Shown: positions 50,950-61,832 of the stretch, piece by piece
Layout: every line of letters begins with the position of its first letter
Position numbering within the stretch: the stretch's first letter is position 1
NCBI GenBank assembly: GCA_027422505.1
Contig: JAPQWV010000051.1
Location: 3,253,501-3,317,500 of the forward strand
DNA length: 64,000 nt
Source: Craterostigma plantagineum
Lineage: Eukaryota; Streptophyta; Magnoliopsida; Lamiales; Linderniaceae
Direction of reading: 5' to 3'
The notes under the pieces: model-generated
The model's database searches: none
The model's input: the letters and a program-made list of their open reading frames with translations, nothing else
What the model was told of the DNA's origin: nothing
Program-made: the position numbers and the translations under genes

Positions 50950-53900
50950 TGATAGAGAATAAGAGCGTTTTTCATCTTCAAGCAAATAATATGTGTATAT
51001 TATCACATAGTGGTTTAATATACCAAGTTCTATATGTCCAATGTCGAATCGTGGAATTAATGTATATATTTGTTAGGATGATTGTACACAAATAATTTCA
51101 GATGATTTGGGACAACTTCTAGTCGACATTTAGGATGAATATCGGAAATAATTTCACGAATGAGGGAACATTATTTCATCCCTTTGAACAAAAGTCTACA
51201 AAGAATGCTATTATCTCACCACCCCCTTCGAGTCATGATTACTACTATTACTAACTTAGATTCATATGTAATAAATACCAATTGTTCTTGCTGCATTACA
51301 TAACCATTTTTCTGGACACGTGGCTTCCTCTAATATTAACATATGTTGGAGTGAGACTACACATTCTAAAAAACTGTTTAGTTGTTTGTGATAAGATAGA
51401 CCATTTTTGCCGAATGCTAATATCTTGTTATATACATGTACATATATCGATATAAGAAGTAATATTTTCCAAGAACATTTTTTCTAGTTCAGTAATCTAG
51501 CACCACATAAAATAAATATATTATCCTTTTTTCTGAAATTCGAAATAGTGAAGAGCATTTATGATCGTAGTTGTCAAAATCAAGCCTCGTCTTCTTCCTT
51601 CTATTTTATTTATTATTATTTTTTTGTTTCCATTGTTGCTGTTAATTTGATAAACTTACTGAAGATCGGACAAATTGGCAGTTTCACGACAGGGAGCATT
51701 TTGTGGGCTCATTCGACTGTTGAGACATAACGTATTAAATTCGAATAGTTCAATTTGTGTTTTAATGAAAGGTATGTGACGTTTACGACTGCTCTAATTT
51801 GATTTTTTTTTATTTTTCTTTTCTTTTTTTGAAGAAAGGCATCCAAGAATATGATTTTCAGACTTGGACTAAGCTTCATGCTAAAAAATCTGAATACTTC
51901 AAATTTCATAGTTAACAGTCGATTTGTAGACGTTGAACTATGGTCCAACTCGTTGACTTAAATATGCCAAAGTCAGAGATTGCTTTCAAATTCAATGCCC
52001 TAATTTTATGAATTTTCTTGGAATTGATTGAGTAATCAGTCTACTTCAATTTTTATAGCGAAGTCCAGTATTTGTTAGGGTCTTTAAAAGTTACTAATAT
52101 ATAACTAATTGAATTAATAAACCCTCAAATTTGCGTATTTTCGATTGAATGCACCATGATATTCAGATATATTTGCATGAGTTTCAGTTTTTTTTGTCTT
52201 GTATGTTTCAATAGAATCGATGCTTGTGGAAGATGAAGATTTTGATGATGCTGGCTGATGACCTAACTTAACTGTTTTCTTTTACATTTGATTCTTGGAA
52301 AAAAAATAGTTAAATTATCGGTGGAGACATGCATGGGGCACTTGATAATTAATGTGGGAATTCAACTATTAAGACTTGGGCGTCAAAAGTATATCATATG
52401 AAATACTTTTATCAACTAATAGTAATACACATCAAAATGAAGTGATTAGAATTTAATTCAATCAGCTAATACGCGTAAGATAATCTCAAGGAGATCAAAT
52501 TGGATCAAACTCACTGGTATGCCCAACCACTTGACATATATATGTACCTTGGAGCAAATAAATTTTAGTTGAATTATTAGAAAAGGGCAAAAATCATAAT
52601 GGGCCTCAATTACATTGAATCGTAAGTTTAAAGACATAAGTCGTTTCATTTTTTATTACAACTAATAACGTAGTTTGCTTCGCCACAGTAATAATTTGCA
52701 GAGCTTGATTATTATCCTAAAAAAAGAAAACCCTAATAGTGGGTAATAAAATTTTGTGGTGAGTAATAAAATTTACTGAGGAGTAGACAAGCATTTTATC
52801 ATGTCAATATCTAATTTGAGGCAAATAACCAGTCAATTAGTCGGTGGTTACACTTTGGCTAATCTTTAATATTCTCTTTTGCCGTATACAGTACCTCTAT
52901 AAATTGATATTCCATAAATTAATCAACTTTTCTAAAAAAAAATAAAATCTTCTGTCCGACTCTGGTCTTTGTAAAAAATCAGCAAATTTGATAAGATAAT
53001 AAGATAATAATTTTTCAGAAAATCTCTTTAGAAACATTAAGTCCCATTAAGATTCTAATTAATAACTCATAAATATTACAACTATAAATATTATGAATTT
53101 GATAAAATATTACAAATTATAAAATATTCATGAGCTTTGCTACGCCCACCATGTCAAATATTTAAAAGATTATTACAACAAATAAAATAATGAATATTAG
53201 TACTGATAAATTATGGTACAAGATTTAATTCTATGTAATATGAAGATATATACTCATTTATATTCTCATTTGATTCAGTCAGCTATGCATGGACTTATAG
53301 ATAGCTGAATTAAGAAGATCTTTTATTTAATAAATATTAATTTATTGGTAAATTAATATCACTTTAAATTAGTACAATATAATGATCCCACCGTTAAAGG
53401 CGTATTGTATATTATTTATCTTCACTTGGATAAAATTAGGGTAAGGTCGAGTTCGAGCTCGAAAATTATGTAATAGGCTTGAATTTCAAATCGGCGAGTT
53501 ATTTATTTTAGAACTCGAGCTCGAAATTAATTGAGAATGGTGCCATATATGTACATATGTCGAATGAATCACTACGGTCATATAGTCAAAGAAACAGTGG
53601 CCTTCAATGAAATTATTAAATTTTAAATGTGGAGCAGTCAATTAATATGTCCTATACCTATGCCATTAGGCTTAGACTTGGGGGAAACCTAACATAGACA
53701 AATTTCATTTTCCTACTCCATCGCTATGACTATCTGATTGGTCAAGCCTTTCAACGCCAAGTTAATGTCCCATTAATACATAAATCTAAGATTTTTTTTT
53801 ATTTGCGTTCTAGTTCATGTTCGTGTTATTTGTTCCATTGTTTGATTAATGCCATGCCTTCTACTTAGGACCATTGTTTGATTAATGTCGTAATCAATCA

Positions 53901-54074
53901 TTTGCTCATAATTATTGTTGGAGATAATTACATGATTTTGTAGTAATTGGATAAGTGAAGCCACCATTTGTGGCTACAAACGGCTCTAATACTCTATCAT
54001 CTTTAATTATCTACCCAATTGTTGACATGAAAAAAATGATTAAATTTGTTCTATGAAGTAAGTTGCGTATTTTC
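50950..54074. other. 3.1-kb AT-rich intergenic region
   Basis: I find no gene, RNA or clear transposon boundary. Short AT-rich runs and scattered small open frames lack family motifs. The first few hundred bases should be the HMA gene 3' UTR. Confidence 0.45.
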
Positions 54075-54614
54075 GGGCGAATGATGTTTTTAGTCCACAA
54101 TGTTTGAGGCATGAGCGTTTCAGGGCCCCCATGTTCCGAGGTGTCACTTTTGGTCGCCAATGTTACTAATTTTGGACGTTTTTGGTCCATCGATTAATTT
54201 AGTCGCTAATTTTTAGATGAAATTTAATACGTGAGAGCTCATGATCTCCTTTTACTCGGCGTAAAACCCCATAACACTTCTTCTTCGATTTAAACGAACA
54301 TGAACATCATTATACATCACATTTAGGAAATGATCGGTAACCCTGAAAATGATGAGTTAATGTGTGATACGTAATGATTAATGCTCACATGCATTTTAGT
54401 TGAAGAAGATGATGATTCATGAGGTGTTAAGTCAAGTTAAAGGAGATCATGTGCTCTCATCTGTTAAATTCCATCTAAATTAGTGATTACATTAATCGAA
54501 GGACCAAAACAGCCCAAAATCGGTCAGATTTGGGACTAAAGTTGACACCTCAAAACATGGGGGATCGAAAACATTCATGCCCCAAACATCGGGGATTAAA
54601 AATGTCGTTCTCCC
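54075..54614. mobile_element. long-TIR foldback MITE (Mutator-like), ~540 bp
   Basis: Two arms of roughly 200 bp are imperfect reverse complements. Left starts GGGCGAATGATGTTTTTAGT, right (reverse complement) GGGAGAACGACATTTTTAAT. Shared inner blocks include GAGGTGTCA, the TTTTGGTCC pair, TCGATTAAT and CATGATCTCCTTT. Flanks GTATTTTC (54067-54074) and GTAATTTC (54616-54623) may be the target duplication. No ORF. It lies about 310 bp upstream of the TCP start codon and would fold into a long hairpin if transcribed. Confidence 0.78.
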
Positions 54615-54787
54615 TGTAATTTCGCAAACATTTTCTACGTAATTCTTTTGACACGAGACAAACACTTTTTTTACATAAATACTCGAGGGAAAAGGTGGAA
54701 TTCTTCCTTTGCGCCACTTTAAAGAGCTCATTTGCCTTCCAAGGGTTTGTGTTATTTGGAGCTATTTGACAATCTCCCAGCAAAATA

Positions 54788-54788
<1 letters not shown>

Positions 54789-54849
<61 letters not shown>
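54789..54849. repeat. (CT)n microsatellite in the TCP 5' leader
   Basis: About 30 CT units with one interruption (CTCG). It lies 80-140 bases upstream of the TCP ATG, a usual place for CT-rich tracts in plant 5' UTRs. Confidence 0.9.
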
Positions 54850-54851
<2 letters not shown>

Positions 54852-54927
54852 AGCACCAACTAGACCATCTCACGCCATTAAAGCTTCAATCAATAGCTTA
54901 ATACACTACCGAGGAAGAAAACATATC

Positions 54928-56028
54928 ATGTTACCTTCATTCGATGACGACCTCACTCCTTTCGATTCGACGTTTAAAACGCAATTGGACAGTTTCCTCA
55001 CCGATCATGTGAACCCAAACTATTCCTTCTCAAACTTCTCTTCGCCGTTCTTCGACGAACTTCCATCGATGAGCCATGAAATAATCCTCCGCGAACCCAA
55101 CTCAGAGAACAATTTCCAAATTACTCCAAGCATCGATTCGTTCGCCAAAGCGCAACCAAAAAGCGCAGTTCGAGGAAGTAGCTCAAACCCTAATCGAGGA
55201 AGTAATTCAAACCCTAATCGTAGCAAAGGGACAATCGTTCGGAGAAAGAGTACTATTCTTGGTGCAGTTCCACGTCGGAGGCCCGGGAAGAAAGATCGAC
55301 ACAGCAAAATATGCACTGCTCAAGGGATCAGAGATCGAAGAATGAGGCTATCCCTTCAAGCTGCGCGCAAATTTTTCGATCTCCAAGACGTATTGGGATA
55401 CGATAAAGCTAGCAAAACTATCGAGTGGCTCTTCGACAAGTCCAAGGATGCAATAGCCAATCTCGCAAAAGATCATCCACAAGCAGGTGCACATAATGCG
55501 AAGAGCGAATCCCTAATTCTTTCAGAGTGCGAAGCTGTGTCTGAAATGATCAAATCGAGCGAAAAAGATATGATTTCGACATCGGTGTACTCGAATGTCG
55601 AGAGTAAACCTAATAATAATCAGGCAAGGGAATCGAGAGAAAGAGCCAGGGAAAGGGCGAGATGTAGAACGATGCAGAAAATGATGATCAAAAGCTTCAG
55701 TGAGTGCTCAGATCATAATAAAGGGCTCAAATTATCAAACCCTAATGAGACTCACCTTCAATCCAAAGTAGGGTCGTTATTGTCTGAAGGTGAAGAAGAT
55801 CACTATCAAGAATCCATGGCTACGATTGAAGAAAAGGGCTTTTCATCAGAAGACGTTGGAACACTTGAGGACATGCTCGGTATCAAGATTAGTTCATCGC
55901 CGTCGTCCTGCCCTTATTCAGACATTTTTCGTAGTTCGAATTCTGCTGTTTTGGGGTACTCAGATTTAAACACGGAGAACTGGGATGTGTTCAACGCTGA
56001 GAAGACGAACAATTTTCAATATGGCTGA
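54928..56028 (+). CDS. TCP transcription factor, CYC/TB1 (ECE) clade
   Basis: 366-residue intronless nuclear factor. The basic helix-loop-helix TCP domain is at residues 121-179: [56 protein letters not shown]. The ECE motif (SECEAVSE) is at residues 199-206, and the Arg-rich R domain ([19 protein letters not shown]) at about 234-252. This trio defines the ECE clade (CYCLOIDEA, BRANCHED1/TB1), which controls axillary bud outgrowth and flower symmetry. Whether it is BRC1-like or CYC-like cannot be settled here. Start at [17 protein letters not shown], after the CT tract; the frame is open upstream through the microsatellite, but that part is low-complexity. Two SSNPN repeats precede the TCP domain. 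Confidence 0.93.
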   Translation: MLPSFDDDLTPFDSTFKTQLDSFLTDHVNPNYSFSNFSSPFFDELPSMSHEIILREPNSENNFQITPSIDSFAKAQPKSAVRGSSSNPNRGSNSNPNRSKGTIVRRKSTILGAVPRRRPGKKDRHSKICTAQGIRDRRMRLSLQAARKFFDLQDVLGYDKASKTIEWLFDKSKDAIANLAKDHPQAGAHNAKSESLILSECEAVSEMIKSSEKDMISTSVYSNVESKPNNNQARESRERARERARCRTMQKMMIKSFSECSDHNKGLKLSNPNETHLQSKVGSLLSEGEEDHYQESMATIEEKGFSSEDVGTLEDMLGIKISSSPSSCPYSDIFRSSNSAVLGYSDLNTENWDVFNAEKTNNFQYG

Positions 56029-56739
56029 AAACCCTAACTCGAATCACTCGACAATAACCGATTTGCGGTGATTTTCAAGAACTTCGACTCTTTTCTCATA
56101 TCAGGTATGTGTAGACTACTGATCTACGTCCTGTGATTTTATTAGCTAGATTTAAATGACTGCCATGTATTTGCTGTATGTCATTCATTATTTAGGAGTT
56201 CAACTGTTTTGAAATATTGATGATGAGGAAACTCTATTATACTTGCTATGATTGACCGATATCATAAATCTCTAGCTACCATGTTTAATATATTAAGGCG
56301 AACAACCGATTTCAAAAAGTAGATCTCATGTTTTTCAAGAGTCGAACCTTCAAAACATCTTTGAAGGCAGGAATTGAACGTGGATTGCATTATTATTCGA
56401 TCATAGTGTATACCAAAAGAGCTGGAAAGGGTTAAGGGTTACTTAGATTATTTGATTCATCAGTTCCATTATTTAACTACAATCAGATTGTACTTTGCTA
56501 CAGAAAAAACACGATTATCTGATTCCTATTCAATATTATTTTGCATGCAACTGAATTTTATTGAAGATAATCAAGGATCGTGAGATAATGTCATGGAGTA
56601 AGATATGAAACATCGAACACTTGAAGGCCCTCATCAATTCACCACACACAGAAAAAGAATTTCGGGTGCGTTTCGAAATTCTCAACAAATCGCGGGTCAA
56701 TTCGAAAATATCATAAATTCCATTCTTTCTCAAACTCCA
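56029..56739. other. TCP 3' flank
   Basis: Contains a possible 3' UTR splice donor (CAG|GTATGT at about 56104), as seen in some ECE-clade genes, but no coding exon. The right end may hold degraded 3' sequence of the SLH pseudogene. Confidence 0.4.
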
Positions 56740-59443
56740 CTGCTGGCTGCTGCTCTTGAGAGTATGATCAAACTGGCCTTTGTTGTATCCCTAGTGATAA
56801 TACAGATTAAGATCGCCATCAAAGTTCCCATTTTCATCTTCAAGCTTCGAGCTTCTTTGAGAACCTTAGAACGTTCCTGGCTTTTTCTTGCTTCTTCCAA
56901 AACCCATGATCTGAATATTCAATGTCTCCATCAGCTTTTACAGTATTATAAAATCAAGAAACATACATATATCGACAATGTAAGAACAACCCTCTACTTA
57001 CCTTAATATCCGTAATGCTTCAACCTCAGCCTCAAGAACGACTTTCAGACAAGCCCTTCATACTCAGCACGCAAAATTTCGACCCATATCTTGCAAATAG
57101 CTCAGCTCTTCGATAAACCTATCCTCTCAAGGGCGAGTTTCTCTGACGTATCGTTGCTTCTCGACTTAAGCTAGACAACAACTGCTTCTAACAATCTAAA
57201 GCTGCCTTCTGTTTGATCATTCAGCTAATGCGTTTTCTCTAGCAGCATTTTCGTTTTCCAAGTCGTTACAATCCAACTGTAGTTTTTCTCGATTTCTAAC
57301 CCCCAAATTCTAACCTCTTCAAACTTGTTTTCCCAATGCTTCTTTCCATCCCCTCTCTCGAGTTCAGACATAACTTCTTTCATTTCGCTTTGCCTTGAGA
57401 CTCCTCTGCTTCGACCCTTTGTATTTCAGCTTTAACGAAGCTTTGCATTCTTCGACTTAGTAATGCAAATGTCACTTGTGCCTTTGTGCATGGCTTATTT
57501 GGTTGCAAGCGCTTGCTCTGTCCTGAGAAAGAATCGTTAGTTTAATTGGGCGTTTTGCAGACAAATAAACGACTTGCGTAACAGTGGTGGAATTACCGAA
57601 ATGCCCCTGGTACTTCTGTTTTCACCGGCGAGGATATCTGCAAGGATATCGATCAATGCGCCTGAGGATATCTCCTCTACGTCGAGAAACCACACGTTCT
57701 CCCTAGACGTCCGAACTGAAAGAAAATTCATGTTTTTCGGAGGGAAAATAAACACCAAGGACCACTTTTTGTAATTATTTTCAATGAACAAAGTTGGATT
57801 ACCTCTTCACTGAATCCCGGGACAACATATTCTACTTCAGATTTCCAACTGATCAAATCTTGGCGGGATTGCGACGGTTAGAAGAGAACGATTAAATTTA
57901 AAAGTTACGGTAATTAGGAAGCTGAATAGAATTTCTGGGCACTTTAATACCTCTCGGGAGTAAAATCAACATTTCCATTTGACAATTTGCTTTCTACCTC
58001 CCTCGGCTACATCTGAAATACAGGTCAACGTAACCATACAAAATCTAAACCCTTTGGAATTATATAAAACAATTATTAATCAAACGTATTAAAAAGTTTT
58101 ACGTTGGATACAATCGAAGTCGGGGTCTTGGACATCGTCGAATGCGGGAATCGTGGAGCCAGAAAGTGCAGCAGATGAAATTATGCGATGTTTTCTACTA
58201 CTGAGAAGTAACAAAGTATATGGAAAGAAAAGCTTAGATGAATACATTGGGTTGAGCAAGCAAGAATCAATAGAAATGGAACAAATGTAATGGAAGCTAG
58301 TTAAGTACCTTTCTAGTTGTGAGTTTGCACGAACTAACCATCGAGCATATTCCCTTCTTGTGCAAAGCTCATCTGCTCTAGAATCATCCTCAATTACCTG
58401 TACATCGTAAACTGAGATAAACTGAAGGAATAAGGCTAAACTAAACCAAGGGGAAAAAAATAGAACAGCTAGTGAATGCTTATCCTCAATAGTGAATTCT
58501 TTCTTGGCCAGTGCAGGCATAAGATCATTATCATTTTTCATACACAGATCAATTGTTTTGAGATAAACAGCCTTTATGACACAAATCAATCAGATAATGA
58601 CGGAAATTGCAATATCATTTATACCAAAATCAGACCTTGAGTTTCTTTAGTGCTAGTTGCTACAATAGCTTCTTGTTGAGCAGAATCTACCACGAATGGC
58701 ACCACAATACGCCCAAGCTTCTCTTCTTTTACAATCACCGAGCTTGTCTCTAAATCAAGAAGCAAAAAACGAAAAAACAAACTCGAGTCATTAAACCTCA
58801 TTGTAAAGAATCTGATCGAAAATCCGAAGAATCAAATTACCAAAACCAATGATGAGATTTTCTTCAGCATCCACATCCAATGTATCTTTCAACATTTTTT
58901 CTATGAAGCAACGAAGGTATCGAAAACCTGATAAACGATTCGCCATATATAACGATTCTTAAACCATTAAGGTATTGATTGTTTGTACTCAACGCCTGTC
59001 AAGAAATCGCCACATTTTGTAACAAGAAGAGACACTAACCTTTAGTTGAAAGAGCAAAATAAGCGAGCAAGCCAACAAACGCTGCAAGTGAAGCTCCCAT
59101 GCCAATCAATTGAACTGTACTCGAACCTTCGAATATCAAAACACATATCAGAATCAGCACTCGAAAATCTGCAACAACTGGAATTACGACCTCGCAAATC
59201 TCACTGTACCCATCTTATTAACTGGCGTGGGAGCTGATTCCACTATGCTCCAACCATTATGCTCATTAGCGACATTCTTATCCCAAGAATCCCAAGCAAA
59301 ATCAAGAGCTTAATCGTCCTCTGCAACTGTAGCTGATGGTGAAAATCGACAGTTTTCTCTGGGTTTACAGTTGAAGGCTCTAGCCGAAAAAATGAAACTG
59401 AAACGGTAGTGCGACCGAATTAAGGTCTTCGAAGGCAGACATG
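56740..59443 (-). pseudogene. plastid S-layer-homology (SLH) domain protein pseudogene
   Basis: Minus-strand pieces of a plant SLH-domain protein in gene order. A membrane segment MGASLAAFVGLLAYFALS lies at about 59045-59110. RIVVPFVVDSAQQEAIVAT is at about 58660-58720. The SLH motif ELCTRREYARWLVRANSQLE is at about 58310-58375, then AFDDVQDPDFDCIQ, LISWKSEVEYVVPGFSEE, DILAGEN, and SKRLQPNKPCTKAQ. The coiled-coil half follows (SRRMQSFVKAEIQRVEAEE, LENENAARENALAE, EAEVEALRILR, WVLEEARKSQERSKVLKEA). Exon-intron structure is retained, so it is not a retrocopy. At least five shifts or stops occur in 57000-57470, and the first exon stops after about 20 codons. A working paralogue elsewhere is likely. 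Confidence 0.82.
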
Positions 59444-60763
59444 GTGCGAAAGATGGCACTTGAGAGCTCCTCTTTTTGGGATTTCTTCTTCGAAATCTAC
59501 ACTTGACTGATCATTCTTGCTGCCATTTACAAATTTCTGAGGTGGGCATAGTAGGCATAGGTAGCCATTGGTTGTTGGAAACTTGGAAATGATTTGCTCT
59601 TTTTCTTGAGATCAAACGATTTTGAGTTTTGTTTAAGTAGTTAATGGGCCAAGTTTAGCAGAGAAGGCCCAACTATACTAAGAAAGCCCAATCTAAGTTC
59701 TTTGGAAATTTGCAAGACATTCAAAGGTTATAAGAGATTGATTACATCAAAATCCCTATATGCATATATTGATAAAATATTTGTACTAATCACACTTTTC
59801 AATCAAAAATTACTAAAGGATTAATGTGGATCACTCCAAATAAAGCTTTCAGTGAAAAGAAACGAAGAAAATGAGAGCTGGTCCCAAAGGATAAGTCAAG
59901 TGGTCGAGTCATGACATCTCTAGAATGGGGTCATATGTTAGAATTTACCTGAACTCTTTGAGTATTCTGTTTGAATTTGACACAGTCTACAGTAGCGTTG
60001 TAAGGAAATACCTCGTGACATAAAAAAAAATAAAAAAAAAAGAAAAGAAAAATTAATGCCAGTTTGGTTCAAGCTTTGTCAAAAAATAATAGGAAAAAAT
60101 TGTTCATCTTTTACCTATGTCCATTACCATTTCATGAAATTTGGAATATTGTCATCTAACTACCAACCAGTAACCACTAGTCATTATTGCATTACAAAAA
60201 AATGTGTAATAATACTAGCGACTATTGAATTTAATTAAAAAACGGGGCGATAACTTCTATAGGCTGAGAGTTCTTATTTATTTTTTTCCGTTGAAATTTA
60301 ACAACTGTGCGAACTGCGAACATTGTTGAGTAGCTACTACTTAGACATTGTTTTGCAATACTAAGTGGTTCCAACTTAAAACTTGATGTCAATTCCAAAG
60401 ATTATTTTAATTTGTATAATAATAGTTACAATGTCTCCTAAGTATCGTGTCGTATAATCACATCTTCAAATGGAGATTATATATTCGAATCAACTAACCA
60501 TATTTATTTTTTATATTATTCACTTCTTCCTTTTGGACATTAGTAGGAAAATCTAGTCCCAAGATCAAATGATACGATGTTATAAAGCATTCATTAGTTC
60601 AATAAAATCCACGACAAAAAATGGCAGAATTATTAAATAAAATAGAAAACAAAATGTTGCATTCTCTAAGCTGGCAACAAGAAAACAACGCTTGAATCTT
60701 ATCATTATGCAATAAAATGTTGATCCTCTTTGCACTAATCGCCCGTACCAAAGAATCTTAGAT

Positions 60764-60772
<9 letters not shown>
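59444..60772. other. intergenic
   Basis: AT-rich, with an A-run near 60021-60050. No gene or transposon boundary recognised. Confidence 0.45.

Positions 60773-60829
<57 letters not shown>
60773..60829. repeat. (AG)n microsatellite
   Basis: About 28 uninterrupted AG units, 40 bp from the copia LTR. Confidence 0.95.
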
Positions 60830-60831
<2 letters not shown>

Positions 60832-60870
60832 CTCAAGGTTCATGGATTTGCACCACCAACCTATAAATAG

Positions 60871-61338
60871 TGTTGGTTCCGGTGTTGGCGTCCGGTCGGT
60901 GGCGCTCGTAAAACTCGGACAGAGTTTCGGCTTACTACGTCGAAGTCGAGGCACGTACGTCGTACGCTTTCCGTAAGACGTTATTGCCCCGTATTTCAGT
61001 GCCTCGGGTTATCGCAATACGTCCCGAAGATACAACGACTTCAGGAATTTCGAAACGTCGCACACCGTATCGAAATTATCGGGCGAATCTACTAAAGACT
61101 CGAGCCTTTCTTGCTTATTATTAACTTGGACTACTATGCACTAACTCTAGAATGCTTGTGTGTGATGTAAATTTCCTATGTTGTGGGGAACCTATATATA
61201 GATGTAGGAACATTATCAAAGGGTATAAGTCCAAAAGTTGCATTTTCTAGATGTGTCTCTTAACATGGAGAGACATGCCTTTTAGATTGTACCCTTTTCA
61301 ATTGTACCTCTTTATTAATTCATTCAAAAATTCCAACA
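60871..61338 (-). repeat. 3' LTR of right-edge copia element
   Basis: In minus orientation starts TGTTGGAATTTTTGAATG after the purine tract and ends GGAACCAACA. A CTATATATAG TATA-like box lies near 61190-61200. The outer end could also be 60883, where a second TGTTGG occurs. Confidence 0.75.
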
Positions 61339-61832
61339 ATCCCCCACATGAATGACATTAATGCACATTGACTCTGGCAAGAAAGTCCCGACGACCCATC
61401 ACTGCATCGGGATAGGTAGCTTGTGGCTTTGAACCTTCCCTAGTGAAATACTATCGGATTTACTCGCTGCTCAGTGAACGTGATGTCTTGAACTGGCGGC
61501 TTTTTGTGTAAACCAAGACAACAGTACACACACAATGATGAGTCTGATCTCTTTTCGATTCTCACGTTGTGTCCGTTTCGGCCGTGGACCATATCTCCGA
61601 TTCATAAGTGTTTTCCATTGAAGCGGCCCCACTTCACACTTATATAGGTGATCGACTATTAGGACTTAATCCTGGAGTAGCCCGAAATACTCCACCAATT
61701 TGGTATAGTCATCATTAAAAGCATACGTGCTTACCCTAACCACACGTCATCGGGAAATTACTTGGGCAGCTGTCGAGAATGGACTTTATTAGTTTCCAAG
61801 TATACTACTGAACTAATCACAGCTTAGTTGTC

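Noticed and set aside
54550..54873. Minus-strand frame with long Arg-Glu repeats
   Set aside because: Produced by the CT microsatellite; no family motif.
56605..57006. 133-codon plus-strand frame with hydrophobic stretch
   Set aside because: Antisense to the SLH pseudogene's coiled-coil end, whose minus-strand peptide matches the family.
60766..60954. Minus-strand frame ending in Leu-Ser repeats
   Set aside because: Encoded by the AG microsatellite.
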